A stretch of DNA of 53,324 bases. It comes from a virus. A model generated the notes under the pieces. It had not been told where the DNA came from and searched no databases. It saw only the letters and a list, made by a program, of their open reading frames with translations. Shown here one piece after another: positions 1-9,578 of this stretch (the stretch's first letter is position 1; each line of letters begins with the position of its first letter). Both the position numbers and the translations under genes were made by a program. The stretch spans positions 1-53,324 of IMG/VR virus record IMGVR_UViG_3300047562_004041; one strand, 5' to 3'.

Positions 1-283
1 CTTGAACACCTTGTGAACCTTGACTTCCTCTAGTGCCTTGTGTACCTTGTGCGCCTTGATTTCCAGTGCCACTTATACCTTGAACACCTTGTGAACCTTG
101 ACTTCCTCTAGTGCCTTGTGTACCTTGTGCGCCTTGATTTCCAGTGCCACTTATACCTTGAACACCTTGTGAACCTTGACTTCCTCTAGTGCCTTGTGTA
201 CCTTGTGCGCCTTGATTTCCAGTGCCACTTATACCTTGAACACCTTGTGAACCTTGACTTCCTCTAGTGCCTTGTGTACCTTG
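1..283 (-). repeat. 78-bp tandem repeat inside the collagen-like gene (about 3.6 copies)
   Basis: Near-identical 78-bp units start at 1, 79, 157 and 235. The last matches for 49 bases and then diverges at 283. Each unit encodes 26 residues, so the frame is preserved but the Gly-X-Y phase is interrupted once per unit by the ISGTGN segment. The array probably continues to the left of the window. DNA-level identity points to recent expansion by unequal recombination or slippage. Confidence 0.9.
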
Positions 284-1993
284 AGTGCCTTGTCTTCCAT
301 CAGAGCCTTGAGTGCCTTGAGTGCCCTGTAGACCTTGTGAACCACCTTCACCACCTAATCCTTGGGTTCCTTGAGTGCCCTGTAGACCTTGTGTACCTTG
401 ACTTCCTAAAGTGCCTTGAGTACCTTGAGTGCCCTGTCTTCCTTCAGCACCTTGAGCGCCTTGGATGCCTTGGCTTCCTTGGGCTCCACCTGTACCACCA
501 AAACCTTGAGTTCCTTGGATGCCCTGGAGACCTTGAGTACCTTGAGTACCTTGTCTTCCTTCAGCACCTTGTAGACCTTGTGTGCCTTGTCTTCCTTCAG
601 TGCCTTGTGTGCCTTGAGTGCCTTGGATGCCTTGGCTTCCTTGAGCTCCACCTGAACCACCGAAACCTTGAGTTCCTTGGATACCCTGAAGACCTTGAGC
701 TCCTTGAGTTCCTTGAAGACCTTGAATTGATTCTCCCTGGAGACCTTGTGTACCTTGAAGACCTTGAGTGCCTTGTGTACCTTGCACATTTCCAGCAAGA
801 CCTTGAATTCCCTGAGTTCCTTGGGCTCCCTGAGTGCCCTGAAGACCCTGAGTGCCCTGAAGACCTTGTGTACCTTGGGTACCTTGAATTGACTCGCCCT
901 GGAGACCTTGTAGACCCTGTGTACCTTGTAAACCTTGAGTACCTTGGGTACCTTGAATTGATTCTCCCTGGAGACCTTGTGTGCCTTGAAGACCTTGAGT
1001 TCCTTGTGGTCCCTGTACATCTCCAGCAAGACCTTGAATTCCCTGAGTTCCTTGGGCTCCCTGAGTGCCCTGAAGACCCTGAGTGCCCTGAAGACCTTGT
1101 GTACCTTGTGGACCTTGTATAGATTCGCCTTGTAGACCCTGTGTACCTTGTAAACCTTGAGTGCCTTGTGTACCTTGAATTGATTCTCCCTGGAGACCTT
1201 GTGTACCCTGAGTACCTTGTAGACCTTGAGTACCTTGTGTACCTTGAATTGATTCGCCCTGGAGACCTTGAGTACCTTGAGTACCTTGTGATCCTTGTGC
1301 TCCTTCTTGTCCGCCAGTTCCCTGGGCTCCCTGGATGCCTTGAAGTCCCTGTAAACCTTGCGTTCCCTGTAAACCTTGCGTTCCCTGTGGACCTTGAGTG
1401 CCCTGTAGACCTTGTGAACCTCCCTGTCCACCAAGACCTTGTGTTCCTTGTACTCCTTGTGGTCCTCTTATTTTTCCTACATTTACCCACTGTTCTGATG
1501 GATTTATCCATACCCAAAATTCATCTGTGGCATCATCAATAATTCCATCGCCTGGCAATGTTGTATATGTGCCAATTGGCTCCACATTATTAATTACAAA
1601 ATCATTTAAAACTAAGTCTTCATTTCCTGGCCCAAAAGCTAAAACATCTGGCACCAAACCGATAATTTTTATAGTAGGACCAGAAGTTCCTTGTGTTCCC
1701 TGTGTTCCTTGAGTGCCTTGAGCACCTTGGGTTCCCTGAGTTCCTTGTACTACTAAATCTAAACTTGGAATCCAAAATCTTTGTCCAGTGTATCCTTGAA
1801 CCGCAGTTAATATATAATGTTCTTCAGTTAACTTTGATCCAGGTGGAAATGGATTTGTACCTATAGAAGATACTCCAACAAGAGGATCCCCAAGATCTGG
1901 TTCAGCTTGCTCCAAACCTAAAAATTGATATCGATCTGAAGTGATTCCAGATTGTGGGAATCTCTTTACTCTTCCTGAAGTATACTTAGTCAT
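1..1993 (-). CDS. Collagen-like tail fibre protein (3' end outside the window)
   Basis: An open frame runs from ATG at 1993 to the left edge without a stop, so at least 664 codons are present. The first ~75 residues form a globular start (begins MTKYTSGRVKRF, a probable attachment domain). A short Gly-X-Y stretch follows, then a second compact domain (residues ~105-175, containing WVWINPSEQW), then ~480 residues of uninterrupted Gly-X-Y triplets dominated by GTQ, GVQ, GLQ and GESIQG. Collagen-like triple helices of this sort form trimeric shafts in phage fibres, so a fibre role at the cell surface is inferred. The frame is kept across all repeats. The stop of the upstream gene lies 6 bases before the ATG. 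The C-terminal tip is not visible. Confidence 0.85.
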   Translation of the reverse strand, partial: MTKYTSGRVKRFPQSGITSDRYQFLGLEQAEPDLGDPLVGVSSIGTNPFPPGSKLTEEHYILTAVQGYTGQRFWIPSLDLVVQGTQGTQGAQGTQGTQGTQGTSGPTIKIIGLVPDVLAFGPGNEDLVLNDFVINNVEPIGTYTTLPGDGIIDDATDEFWVWINPSEQWVNVGKIRGPQGVQGTQGLGGQGGSQGLQGTQGPQGTQGLQGTQGLQGLQGIQGAQGTGGQEGAQGSQGTQGTQGLQGESIQGTQGTQGLQGTQGTQGLQGESIQGTQGTQGLQGTQGLQGESIQGPQGTQGLQGTQGLQGTQGAQGTQGIQGLAGDVQGPQGTQGLQGTQGLQGESIQGTQGTQGLQGTQGLQGLQGESIQGTQGTQGLQGTQGLQGTQGAQGTQGIQGLAGNVQGTQGTQGLQGTQGLQGESIQGLQGTQGAQGLQGIQGTQGFGGSGGAQGSQGIQGTQGTQGTEGRQGTQGLQGAEGRQGTQGTQGLQGIQGTQGFGGTGGAQGSQGIQGAQGAEGRQGTQGTQGTLGSQGTQGLQGTQGTQGLGGEGGSQGLQGTQGTQGSDGRQGTQGTQGTRGSQGSQGVQGISGTGNQGAQGTQGTRGSQGSQGVQGISGTGNQGAQGTQGTRGSQGSQGVQGISGTGNQGAQGTQGTRGSQGSQGVQ

Positions 1994-1999
1994 TTACTT

Positions 2000-2368
2000 T
2001 TATTTCTTAGCAGTTTCGAGGACACTTAGAATTAATTCGAGAACACCATTTTCATTACCTTGAATTTTAATCACATCATAAGTTTCTAATGCAAGTCTAC
2101 CATCTGGTATTAATGATACACTATCATTAGGTGGGATATCCACTTCATTTGCAAATTTATAATCAGCTTTTATTTCTGATGGTTGTATGACAAGATCACG
2201 AGAATGGACAGCAGTTACATTATATGTAGTTCCTGCAGTAGAAACATTTGTAACTTGAGATAAAATTATGATTGAAGCAACTCCAATGGGACATGTATAT
2301 ATGCCAACCATTTCGGTTGTAACTCCAACTCTAATTGTTTTAAATCTATTAAGAGCAATTGCTGCCAT
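2000..2368 (-). CDS. Small conserved virion/fibre-region protein (122 aa)
   Basis: Starts MAAIALNRFKTIRVG and ends LELILSVLETAKK. It is mostly beta-strand in character, with no signal peptide or membrane segment. Proteins with this N-terminus and the LSVLET ending are common beside fibre genes in marine T4-like phages, where they are treated as virion proteins; I recognise the type but not a demonstrated function. It sits between the 1323-aa beta-rich protein (1-base gap) and the collagen-like fibre, so it is probably co-transcribed and could act as a joint or collar piece. It could equally be an accessory decoration protein. Confidence 0.75.
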   Translation of the reverse strand: MAAIALNRFKTIRVGVTTEMVGIYTCPIGVASIIILSQVTNVSTAGTTYNVTAVHSRDLVIQPSEIKADYKFANEVDIPPNDSVSLIPDGRLALETYDVIKIQGNENGVLELILSVLETAKK

Positions 2369-2369
2369 T

Positions 2370-5300
2370 TTACTTACCTAATGCAATGATTAAAGGTGTT
2401 ATAGTATTTAACAAACTTTGATCGAATGATCTTCCTGTGATGGTTCCAGTCAATTGATTTACTGTTATATCATCTCCAATTTTAAAGTTACCCGCTTGAT
2501 TTGTACTCGTATAAATTACTTGTCCGCCTTCTATTTTTACCACTTCATTGTCTGGATTTGTAATACCACCCAAGGCAGGTTTTGCGGTATCAATATTTGT
2601 TCCGGCTCCAACCCACTCAAATGAGATTGTTGTTGCAATTTGCAAGCTCAATCTACTAAAGTATACTGTAGTTCCGGATCCAACTGTATTATTTAGAGTT
2701 TGAGTTAAAACGATAGTTGAGACGCCATTTACTGGCTCAGTTGCAGTTGCGATGTTATAATATGTTGGATATAATGTTGCTCTAGCTGTAGCCTGTATGC
2801 CAATTCCCCCATTAGGAGGAGCAATTTCCACAGTAGGAATTCCTTTATATTGACTTCCAGTACTGATCACATCAATAGAAGTGACTCTACCAAATTGATC
2901 TACATTTGCGGATGCTTCTGCGCGAATTCCGCTTGGTCCCTCTGGGAATCCAATTGTTACTCTAGGTGGTAATCCAGGAAGATATCCAAGTCCTGGTTCA
3001 TCGACTACTATAGTTTGAACTGTATTGTATAGCTCGCCGAAGTACAATGCCTGTCCATCATAAGGACGATTGGTCCCAACACCGGAAACAACTATAGTGT
3101 CAGTTTCAATTGGGGCAGTGTCAACTATTTTTCCAGTATAGCGATAAATTGATTTTGATGTTTTATCTCCAACACCATTTGAATATAATCCATAATTACC
3201 AAATGAAGCATTTGAGTTTGTAAGATCGCATTGTCCACCAGATCCTGTATATATCGCAATATCATCACAAATAGTAAAGATAGATACTAACTGAGCATAA
3301 GCACCATTAGTAATAGATACGCCGATTCCATTTTGATTATATTGAGTATATGAGTCAACACTCATAGTTCCAGTTACACCAATGTCAGTTTGATCTCCTG
3401 GCTCAGCGGCAAATCCATCAACTTTCATTCCAATACTATCACCAATAAAATTAGTGCAGTTTCTTACATATGGACCCTGGGTGATTGGTCCAACTCCTCT
3501 GGAAAATTCTGGAATTGCTACGCCACCGGAAACATAAGTATGTGGGATCGTTGATGGTCCAACATTAATAGTAAATGTGTCATTAGCAGTATTTGTTCTA
3601 TTAATTGCAATTCCAGTTGTAGGAATGTATGTATGTGGTATTGTAGATTCTCCTACATTAACAGTAAATGTAGATCCAACAGAAGTTAATACTCTAAATT
3701 TATATCCATTATTTCCTGTTGGATAAGTTAAGTTTGGTGGACTATCAGGACAGCTGAATAATAAATCTCTTAATTCCACCAAATCATTATATTCTAAGTT
3801 TATTCCAGGAGCGGTAATGGTAGCTATTCCACTTATATTATCATATTCTGCATCTGTTACATTAAATGGCTTATCAGTTACAATATCAATAACTCTAAAC
3901 TCAAATCCATTATTTCCTGTTGGGTAAATTGTAGTTGTCCCACTTCCACTTGGACAAGAAAATTCTAAATCTCTTATTTTAACAAGATCTCCAGTTTCTA
4001 TCGATAGACCTTCGGCTGTGATTGTAGTAATTCCAGTGGCATTATCATATGTTGCGGTTGTTATTGCTACAACTCTATCTAGAGCTATTCCACCACCAGC
4101 ATAAGTATGTGGTAATGTTGATGCACCAACATAGACTTCAAATGATTGATCATCGTTTATCTTATCAACAAAGAAATCATATCCATATCTACCAGATGGG
4201 AACATTTGAGTTGATATGCCACCACCAGAATTACAACTAAATGATAAATCTCTCAATTCTATAGATTCGCCCTTTATAGCCTTTAGTCCAGGAGAAATTA
4301 TAGTTAATTTACCAGATACTTCATCGTAAACTGCAGAAGTAATTCCAATTGTACTTGTAAATCCAATACCAGAATTTCCAGGGTATGTAGTTCTGATTCC
4401 AACTGTTGTAAATGCCTCGGATCCAAATCCAACAATGCTAGTAACAACACCAACGCAAGATCTCATTGCAGAAACAACATTAGCACAACCATTTATACCA
4501 TTATTGAATCCAGTCAATGGATCAACTTGCATTCCCAAATCTTTTATTTGTGTAATTTCATCTTGGAAACTAGTGTATTTTTGTATTGTTCCACCAGAAT
4601 CATAAGTATGTGGAAGAGTAGACTGTCCAACAATAACTTCAAAGTGGTCGTCATCTACGACTTTTAGTACATTAAATATGTAACCTAGAGAACCTGATGG
4701 ATAAGTCACAATACCTGGTCCAGATGGGCAAGTAAATTCTAATCCAACAATCTTTACTGCATCATCTAATTCCAATCCATGGTTAATTGCAGTAATCGAA
4801 GTAACTCCAGTTATATTGTCATATACTGCATTTGTAATTTCCGTGCCAAGACCAACTGGATATCCACCCCAAGTTACATTGTTTATCACTGCACGAGCGA
4901 CATTGAAAGAGTAATCTACAGTTGCAATAGTTTGTTCAACTTCTTCTGGATTTTTTAGTATTTGTGGAATTAAATTCCAATCAGAATCGTAATATGCCTT
5001 TCCTGCATCAACTGAACGAGAGTTTCCTCCTCTTGTAATATCATGTATAGCACACTTCCAAATGTCTTTGATATCGTCTGCGCAATCATTGCTTTCTAAT
5101 CTTACTCCAAATTTAATTGGTGGGAGTACACTAGTGCTTCCGGCTCCAATTGCTGATGTGACAATCCCTACAAGTTGAGAAATAGTAGTTCCAACTGCAA
5201 CGCAGCCACCAGGAACAGTTATTATAGAAGGATTGAAAGTTTGTGAGACCTCACTTTGATATGATGTAGGAGGTGCAACATTATCTATAACTGATTTTGC

Positions 5301-6341
5301 TATACCTGCAGCATAATCTAGTGTTGCTATTGTCGCAGCTGAAACTCCTACTCCTGTAATATGAACTAATGCGCCAGAATCACTAAAGTATGACAATGCC
5401 GCTCCAACAGATTTACGATTACTATTCGCTTTTAAGTCATAAGAAACAGATCGGAAAATATCTCTAATGTCATCTGCACAATCTTCGGTTGTTCCTGGTC
5501 CAGGAACTGTAAAGTTGAGTCCAGATGGGGAGGTTAAAAATCCAACTGCTTCTGCTGCAATATAATCAATATTTGAATCGATCAATCTTGCTGCATCTTG
5601 TTCTCTATGATTTCCTGCAAACCCACTAAAACCACTTGTCAAAAATCCAACAGATTCTCTTGCAATGTAATCAAGATTAATTCTGACCATTCTTGCGGCA
5701 TCAAAGAATCTATCTACCGCAACACCTTGAAGTGGTTGAAGTGCAACGACAGCAGCACCATCGGTCATTTTTGGGCCAATGAAACTCATGTCAGTAATAT
5801 GACAACCATTATTTACATGGAATAGGTCTAGGTATGGAAATTTTGGTGTGACAACGCAGTTTCTAAGTTCAGTTCCTTCTACAGAAACAGTTTTTTTCAA
5901 TACTATTGGATTTTCTTCAACATAAACTCCTGGGTATACTTTAATAGTATCTCCAAATACAGCTACATTGGCTGCTCCTTTAATAGTTCTTTTAGCGTGA
6001 CTTTCAGTCAACCCAGTATTATTGTCATCTCCACTTTGAGTAACAAAAATTGTTTTGCCTAGTGGCTTATATGCCTGTACTTTTACTTCACCTTTATTTC
6101 CAGGAGTTTGAGATGGAAATAAATCAATTCCAATACCAGGAACTAAGTTAGTTACAATACCAACTAAATTTACGCCATCTCCATAATAATCCAATGCAGT
6201 TACAGAACTTCCAACACTTAAGTTGGTACTGATTGCAACTTTATTTGCAAAAATGTTCAAGTCATTTTGACTTGTAATGTTCGGAACCTCTTGTCCGCCA
6301 ATCAGATTTATTCTTCTTGCACCAAAGCTTTTATCCGACAT
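2370..6341 (-). CDS. Large beta-helix/repeat structural protein, probable tail fibre (1323 aa)
   Basis: Residues ~90-190 look like the start of a right-handed beta-helix (pectin-lyase-like): TIFVTQSGDDNNTG is followed by DTIKVYPGVYVEENPI. Residues ~200-500 carry two copies each of two helical motifs (DAARxxxxNxDYIAxExVGFLT, and CADDIxDI with ATxDYxxxxAxxVIxNV). Residues ~505-950 contain about four tandem ~85-90-residue beta domains (YDNxTGxxTITA...SxLPHTY). The C-terminus ends with a metal-free beta-rich tail (TGRSFDQSLL). Similar long proteins in marine T4-like phages are virion components. Function as a fibre or baseplate-peripheral adhesin is inferred from architecture and position between the subtilase and the collagen-like fibre. 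Confidence 0.8.
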   Translation of the reverse strand: MSDKSFGARRINLIGGQEVPNITSQNDLNIFANKVAISTNLSVGSSVTALDYYGDGVNLVGIVTNLVPGIGIDLFPSQTPGNKGEVKVQAYKPLGKTIFVTQSGDDNNTGLTESHAKRTIKGAANVAVFGDTIKVYPGVYVEENPIVLKKTVSVEGTELRNCVVTPKFPYLDLFHVNNGCHITDMSFIGPKMTDGAAVVALQPLQGVAVDRFFDAARMVRINLDYIARESVGFLTSGFSGFAGNHREQDAARLIDSNIDYIAAEAVGFLTSPSGLNFTVPGPGTTEDCADDIRDIFRSVSYDLKANSNRKSVGAALSYFSDSGALVHITGVGVSAATIATLDYAAGIAKSVIDNVAPPTSYQSEVSQTFNPSIITVPGGCVAVGTTISQLVGIVTSAIGAGSTSVLPPIKFGVRLESNDCADDIKDIWKCAIHDITRGGNSRSVDAGKAYYDSDWNLIPQILKNPEEVEQTIATVDYSFNVARAVINNVTWGGYPVGLGTEITNAVYDNITGVTSITAINHGLELDDAVKIVGLEFTCPSGPGIVTYPSGSLGYIFNVLKVVDDDHFEVIVGQSTLPHTYDSGGTIQKYTSFQDEITQIKDLGMQVDPLTGFNNGINGCANVVSAMRSCVGVVTSIVGFGSEAFTTVGIRTTYPGNSGIGFTSTIGITSAVYDEVSGKLTIISPGLKAIKGESIELRDLSFSCNSGGGISTQMFPSGRYGYDFFVDKINDDQSFEVYVGASTLPHTYAGGGIALDRVVAITTATYDNATGITTITAEGLSIETGDLVKIRDLEFSCPSGSGTTTIYPTGNNGFEFRVIDIVTDKPFNVTDAEYDNISGIATITAPGINLEYNDLVELRDLLFSCPDSPPNLTYPTGNNGYKFRVLTSVGSTFTVNVGESTIPHTYIPTTGIAINRTNTANDTFTINVGPSTIPHTYVSGGVAIPEFSRGVGPITQGPYVRNCTNFIGDSIGMKVDGFAAEPGDQTDIGVTGTMSVDSYTQYNQNGIGVSITNGAYAQLVSIFTICDDIAIYTGSGGQCDLTNSNASFGNYGLYSNGVGDKTSKSIYRYTGKIVDTAPIETDTIVVSGVGTNRPYDGQALYFGELYNTVQTIVVDEPGLGYLPGLPPRVTIGFPEGPSGIRAEASANVDQFGRVTSIDVISTGSQYKGIPTVEIAPPNGGIGIQATARATLYPTYYNIATATEPVNGVSTIVLTQTLNNTVGSGTTVYFSRLSLQIATTISFEWVGAGTNIDTAKPALGGITNPDNEVVKIEGGQVIYTSTNQAGNFKIGDDITVNQLTGTITGRSFDQSLLNTITPLIIALGK
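3510..4850 (-). repeat. Tandem protein-domain repeats (~85-90 residues each, about four copies)
   Basis: Within the 1323-aa protein, a domain with YDxxTGxxTI near its start, LExDDxVxIxxLxFxCPSG in the middle and STLPHTY or STIPHTY at its end recurs about four times, with one extra half-copy. The copies have diverged at DNA level, so this is an old domain duplication, unlike the nearly identical collagen repeats. Limits are approximate. Confidence 0.7.
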
Positions 6342-6358
6342 TTCTTTTTTTTAAATAT

Positions 6359-8347
6359 TTATTCTATTGAGATTCCGAATAATGAAAGTCCATCACCCTC
6401 TATAGTTAATTTAGTATATATGTCATCTACAGCTGGACCTGGTGGACCAGGAGGAGGTGGAGGTGGAGTTGGACCAGGAGGAGGTGGAGGTGGAACAAAA
6501 AAAGTCGAATATGGGTTGTAAATTATTCTTTTTTCAGCTCCTCTCATATTATATCTACCGGACCAATATGTTAAAGTATTTGGATCTGGATATTGGTCTA
6601 AATATTCATTGGTTAAAGTCACAGAACCTGATGTAAATAGCCAATCTTTAACTTGACTGGATGTCGAAGTTGGATTTAATTGTAAGTGTATTGCAACAAT
6701 TCCAGCCACAACTGGTGCAGCTGCACTTGTCCCGTTAAATAAACAATCACGAAATAATCCGTTGTCAGCTCTAACATATGGATCTAATCCTATACATCCT
6801 GCAGCTAAAGTTTCATCTGCAGGTGCCCAAACATCTACTCCTGGTCCGTTGTTAGAATAAAAAGCTTTTCTTTCTGCTCCATCAGATAGGCTAAAATCAT
6901 CCATCGCACCAACACATATTACAGGATGAAAATCTGCCACGGAATCATATCCCATTCCAGATGGTGTCAACCAATTTCTATGTCCACTAGGAATTGTTCC
7001 AGCTGGAAATTCTGGATTCGGGTCAAATGGAAATATAATATCAGTAAAATAATCTAACAAATGTGGATCATCAAGACCAATTCCCAATCTTTGATTGCTA
7101 TTTCCAGCTGATGCAACAAAAATTGCACCAGAATCCATGAGCTCACTTCCAGCCAAATCTGTACTAGCACTACGAGAACTACTGACATAGTTCCTATATT
7201 GTTCAGGTCTTGGAGTTAAAGATTCTTTAGCATATAATACAGGTTTAGTTGGATCTGCCGCTGGAGAGTTACCAATAAATGTTCCTACTTGCCCTTCAAA
7301 GCTATAAGAAACTACTGTAGTACCATCAAATCCACCAAGATATACCCAACTTCCACTAATAATAGTTGGATTTTTTATTCCAGTTGCTGGATTTATTGGT
7401 TTATATAGATGAAATACTTTCATCAAATCAAAAGTAAGTTCTATAGGAACACTAAATTTTCTATTTCTTGATACACAATAAATGCTCCAAATATTGGCAT
7501 TAAATGCAGTACCAAAATTTTTACCCGCAGAAAGAGATGCACATGAAGTCCCATGTGAATCTGTCAATCCATTTGAACCATCCAAATTTGTACCCAAAGT
7601 ATCATTTTCATTGTATGCAGCTGGTATTGTAAAGGTACCAATCGAAGAAAACTGTGGGGATCTAAGAGATGAGTTTTGCCACCAATTTTTTGCAGCAAGT
7701 TCCGTAATTCCTATTCTTCCATCTGGTTTTATGGTTGTCAATCCATTTATATTAAAGTATACTGGATCAATATAATATGGTCCATCTAAAATTACATCTC
7801 TAACTCTAGATTTTCCAGTGGAATCTAAAAATTCTGGATGGTATTGTAAAACACCAGAATCTTGTATTATAATGTCAGTGTTTGATCCATCAATTGTATA
7901 ATCTACATTTCCTAAAACAGGAGGTATGAATTCTCCAGTTTGTGTCCAAAAATCAGAACTTTTTTGCAGTACCGTTCTTTTGATTGCCCAATTAGTTCTG
8001 TTAATTTCTTCTGGTGTTGGGGTTGGAGAAATAGATGTATTTAAATCTCTGTATATTTTTACATCAGTTGGCCATCTTTTTGTACATTGAACTGGAGTGG
8101 GATACACTTCTGGGTGATGTATTGGGGACAATTCTATCCATTTTACATTAGGATGATTTAATAATTCTTGAACTTCCTCCTCGGACAATAAGAATGTACC
8201 TCTAGTTTGACTATGTTCTTTTTCATCAGAACATTCGACACATCTATTTGGAACATGTTCACACTCCGATTCATGGCATAATTGATTGTGAATCTCTTGC
8301 CAATATTCAGGTTGAGTTACACTTAAAGTATAATGCTTGTATTCCAT
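6359..8347 (-). CDS. Subtilisin-like (S8) serine protease with proline-rich C-terminal linker
   Basis: This 662-aa protein carries the full S8 triad in order: Asp near 164 (IIQDSG), His near 265 (DSHGTSCASLSAG), oxyanion Asn near 416 (SAGNSN) and Ser near 541 (NGTSAAAPVVAG). Residues ~1-85 resemble an I9-type propeptide (FLLSEEEVQELL, then NVKWIELSP). There is no Sec signal. Residues ~618-638 are two polyproline blocks, and a ~24-residue acidic tail ends GLSLFGISIE. The gene lies 17 bases upstream of the 1323-aa fibre-like gene and 1 base downstream of a fibre-like gene, so it belongs to the late structural operon. A role in processing fibres, or as a virion-borne enzyme attacking host surface protein, is inferred; all catalytic residues are present. 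Confidence 0.9.
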   Translation of the reverse strand: MEYKHYTLSVTQPEYWQEIHNQLCHESECEHVPNRCVECSDEKEHSQTRGTFLLSEEEVQELLNHPNVKWIELSPIHHPEVYPTPVQCTKRWPTDVKIYRDLNTSISPTPTPEEINRTNWAIKRTVLQKSSDFWTQTGEFIPPVLGNVDYTIDGSNTDIIIQDSGVLQYHPEFLDSTGKSRVRDVILDGPYYIDPVYFNINGLTTIKPDGRIGITELAAKNWWQNSSLRSPQFSSIGTFTIPAAYNENDTLGTNLDGSNGLTDSHGTSCASLSAGKNFGTAFNANIWSIYCVSRNRKFSVPIELTFDLMKVFHLYKPINPATGIKNPTIISGSWVYLGGFDGTTVVSYSFEGQVGTFIGNSPAADPTKPVLYAKESLTPRPEQYRNYVSSSRSASTDLAGSELMDSGAIFVASAGNSNQRLGIGLDDPHLLDYFTDIIFPFDPNPEFPAGTIPSGHRNWLTPSGMGYDSVADFHPVICVGAMDDFSLSDGAERKAFYSNNGPGVDVWAPADETLAAGCIGLDPYVRADNGLFRDCLFNGTSAAAPVVAGIVAIHLQLNPTSTSSQVKDWLFTSGSVTLTNEYLDQYPDPNTLTYWSGRYNMRGAEKRIIYNPYSTFFVPPPPPPGPTPPPPPPGPPGPAVDDIYTKLTIEGDGLSLFGISIE

Positions 8348-8348
8348 A

Positions 8349-9539
8349 TTACATTAAGGTACTTCTTGTAAACATGTAAGTTACTATTCCAACAGTTCCA
8401 GTTACAGGAGTAGCTAAAACACTACATGTGTTTCCAGATATTGTGGCGCCAATTGAAACTACTATACCAGGATTGTACATAATAGCATACTCCTCTGAGA
8501 ATGCTGTTGTTCCGTTTTGCATTAACAAAAGTTTTTGAGATTGTATGTTTTCTCCATTCTGTATATAAAATGTATATTCTGCTACTTTGAAATTTGATGT
8601 CAATAAATTATATGAGTCAATTGTTGCTGCAACGCCAACAGTCGCAGAAAATGTTGATGATGAATTTAAAAAGTTATAATTTTCTATTTGAAAATTAGTA
8701 ATAGATGGTGGACCACCAATTCTAAACGCAGTTGCTTCTATAGTTGAAGCAAAAACATTTTCTAGATTTGTGTCTCCGGGAGTTACAGTTAAAGATGTTG
8801 CTTCTGCTGAGGCAAGAGTAGACTCTGTAGTTACATCTAAAGCATCTACAGTCGCAGTTCCAGTAATTGAAGCATCTCCACTCACATCAAGTTCAACATT
8901 TGGAGTTACTCCAATTCCAAGTTTATTTGAAAATGGATTATACACTAACCCATTTGAATCGACTTTAAGAGTATTTTCTACTCCATCTTCTGGGTTTCCA
9001 GCAAATACTACATTATAATTTACATCATCATCATTTTGTTCAGTATTTATAGCTATTATATCTTCTATTTGCTTCCATTCTGGTCCCTCAAATTCCCCTC
9101 TAGATACCAATACATTATTTTCATTTCCACTAGTTACTCTTCTGTTAATACTAATTGTAAGAGTGGTTGAACCAATTCCATTTTTATGAGCTACATTTAA
9201 ATTTACAATAGAGGCTCCAATTGATACTACCCTAGTCGATGGTTCAAAGTATACATCATTTGATTCAGTTAAAGAATCATTTATTCTTATTAATGAAGTG
9301 TCAATTCCACTAATTACTCCAGGTGAAGTAGCTGATGCAATTCCAGTGGTAACTTTTACTAATGAACTAGTTACACCAACTAAAAAGAGATCGTCTAGTG
9401 CTAAATCACCTCTTACATCAAAATTATATTCCGGTACAGTAGATCCTATGCCAACCTTCTTTGTTGCCGAATCTGCATAGATTAAATCTAATCCTACCTC
9501 AAGACCATTTCTTATGACGAAGTTTTTGGTTAATGCCAT
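8349..9539 (-). CDS. Tail-fibre-like structural protein (396 aa)
   Basis: Begins MALTKNFVIRNGLEVG, an N-terminus typical of fibre proteins in marine T4-like phages, followed by DSATKKVGIGST and many short GIGST/VSIGA-type beta repeats. No enzymatic motif is visible. A ribosome site (AAAGGAG, 5 bases upstream) supports the ATG at 9539. It sits between the glycine-rich adhesin (39-base gap) and the subtilase. It probably forms a trimeric fibre segment or attachment piece; the exact place in the particle is unknown. Confidence 0.78.
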   Translation of the reverse strand: MALTKNFVIRNGLEVGLDLIYADSATKKVGIGSTVPEYNFDVRGDLALDDLFLVGVTSSLVKVTTGIASATSPGVISGIDTSLIRINDSLTESNDVYFEPSTRVVSIGASIVNLNVAHKNGIGSTTLTISINRRVTSGNENNVLVSRGEFEGPEWKQIEDIIAINTEQNDDDVNYNVVFAGNPEDGVENTLKVDSNGLVYNPFSNKLGIGVTPNVELDVSGDASITGTATVDALDVTTESTLASAEATSLTVTPGDTNLENVFASTIEATAFRIGGPPSITNFQIENYNFLNSSSTFSATVGVAATIDSYNLLTSNFKVAEYTFYIQNGENIQSQKLLLMQNGTTAFSEEYAIMYNPGIVVSIGATISGNTCSVLATPVTGTVGIVTYMFTRSTLM

Positions 9540-9578
9540 ACTTCTCCTTTAAAGGTTCACTATCCCCTTTTTTATTAT

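Noticed and set aside
1-283. CRISPR-like array
   Set aside because: Units are 78 bp, contiguous without unique spacers, and keep an open reading frame; they code for the fibre.
274-1712. Long Leu/Cys/Pro-rich and Lys/Arg-rich open frames on both strands over the collagen region
   Set aside because: They are other-frame reading of the Gly-X-Y repeats; the low-complexity output and lack of ribosome sites mark them as shadows.
6356-6363. AATAAATA box near the 1323-aa gene
   Set aside because: It lies only 14 bases from the ATG, too close for normal late promoter spacing, and overlaps the end of the subtilase gene.
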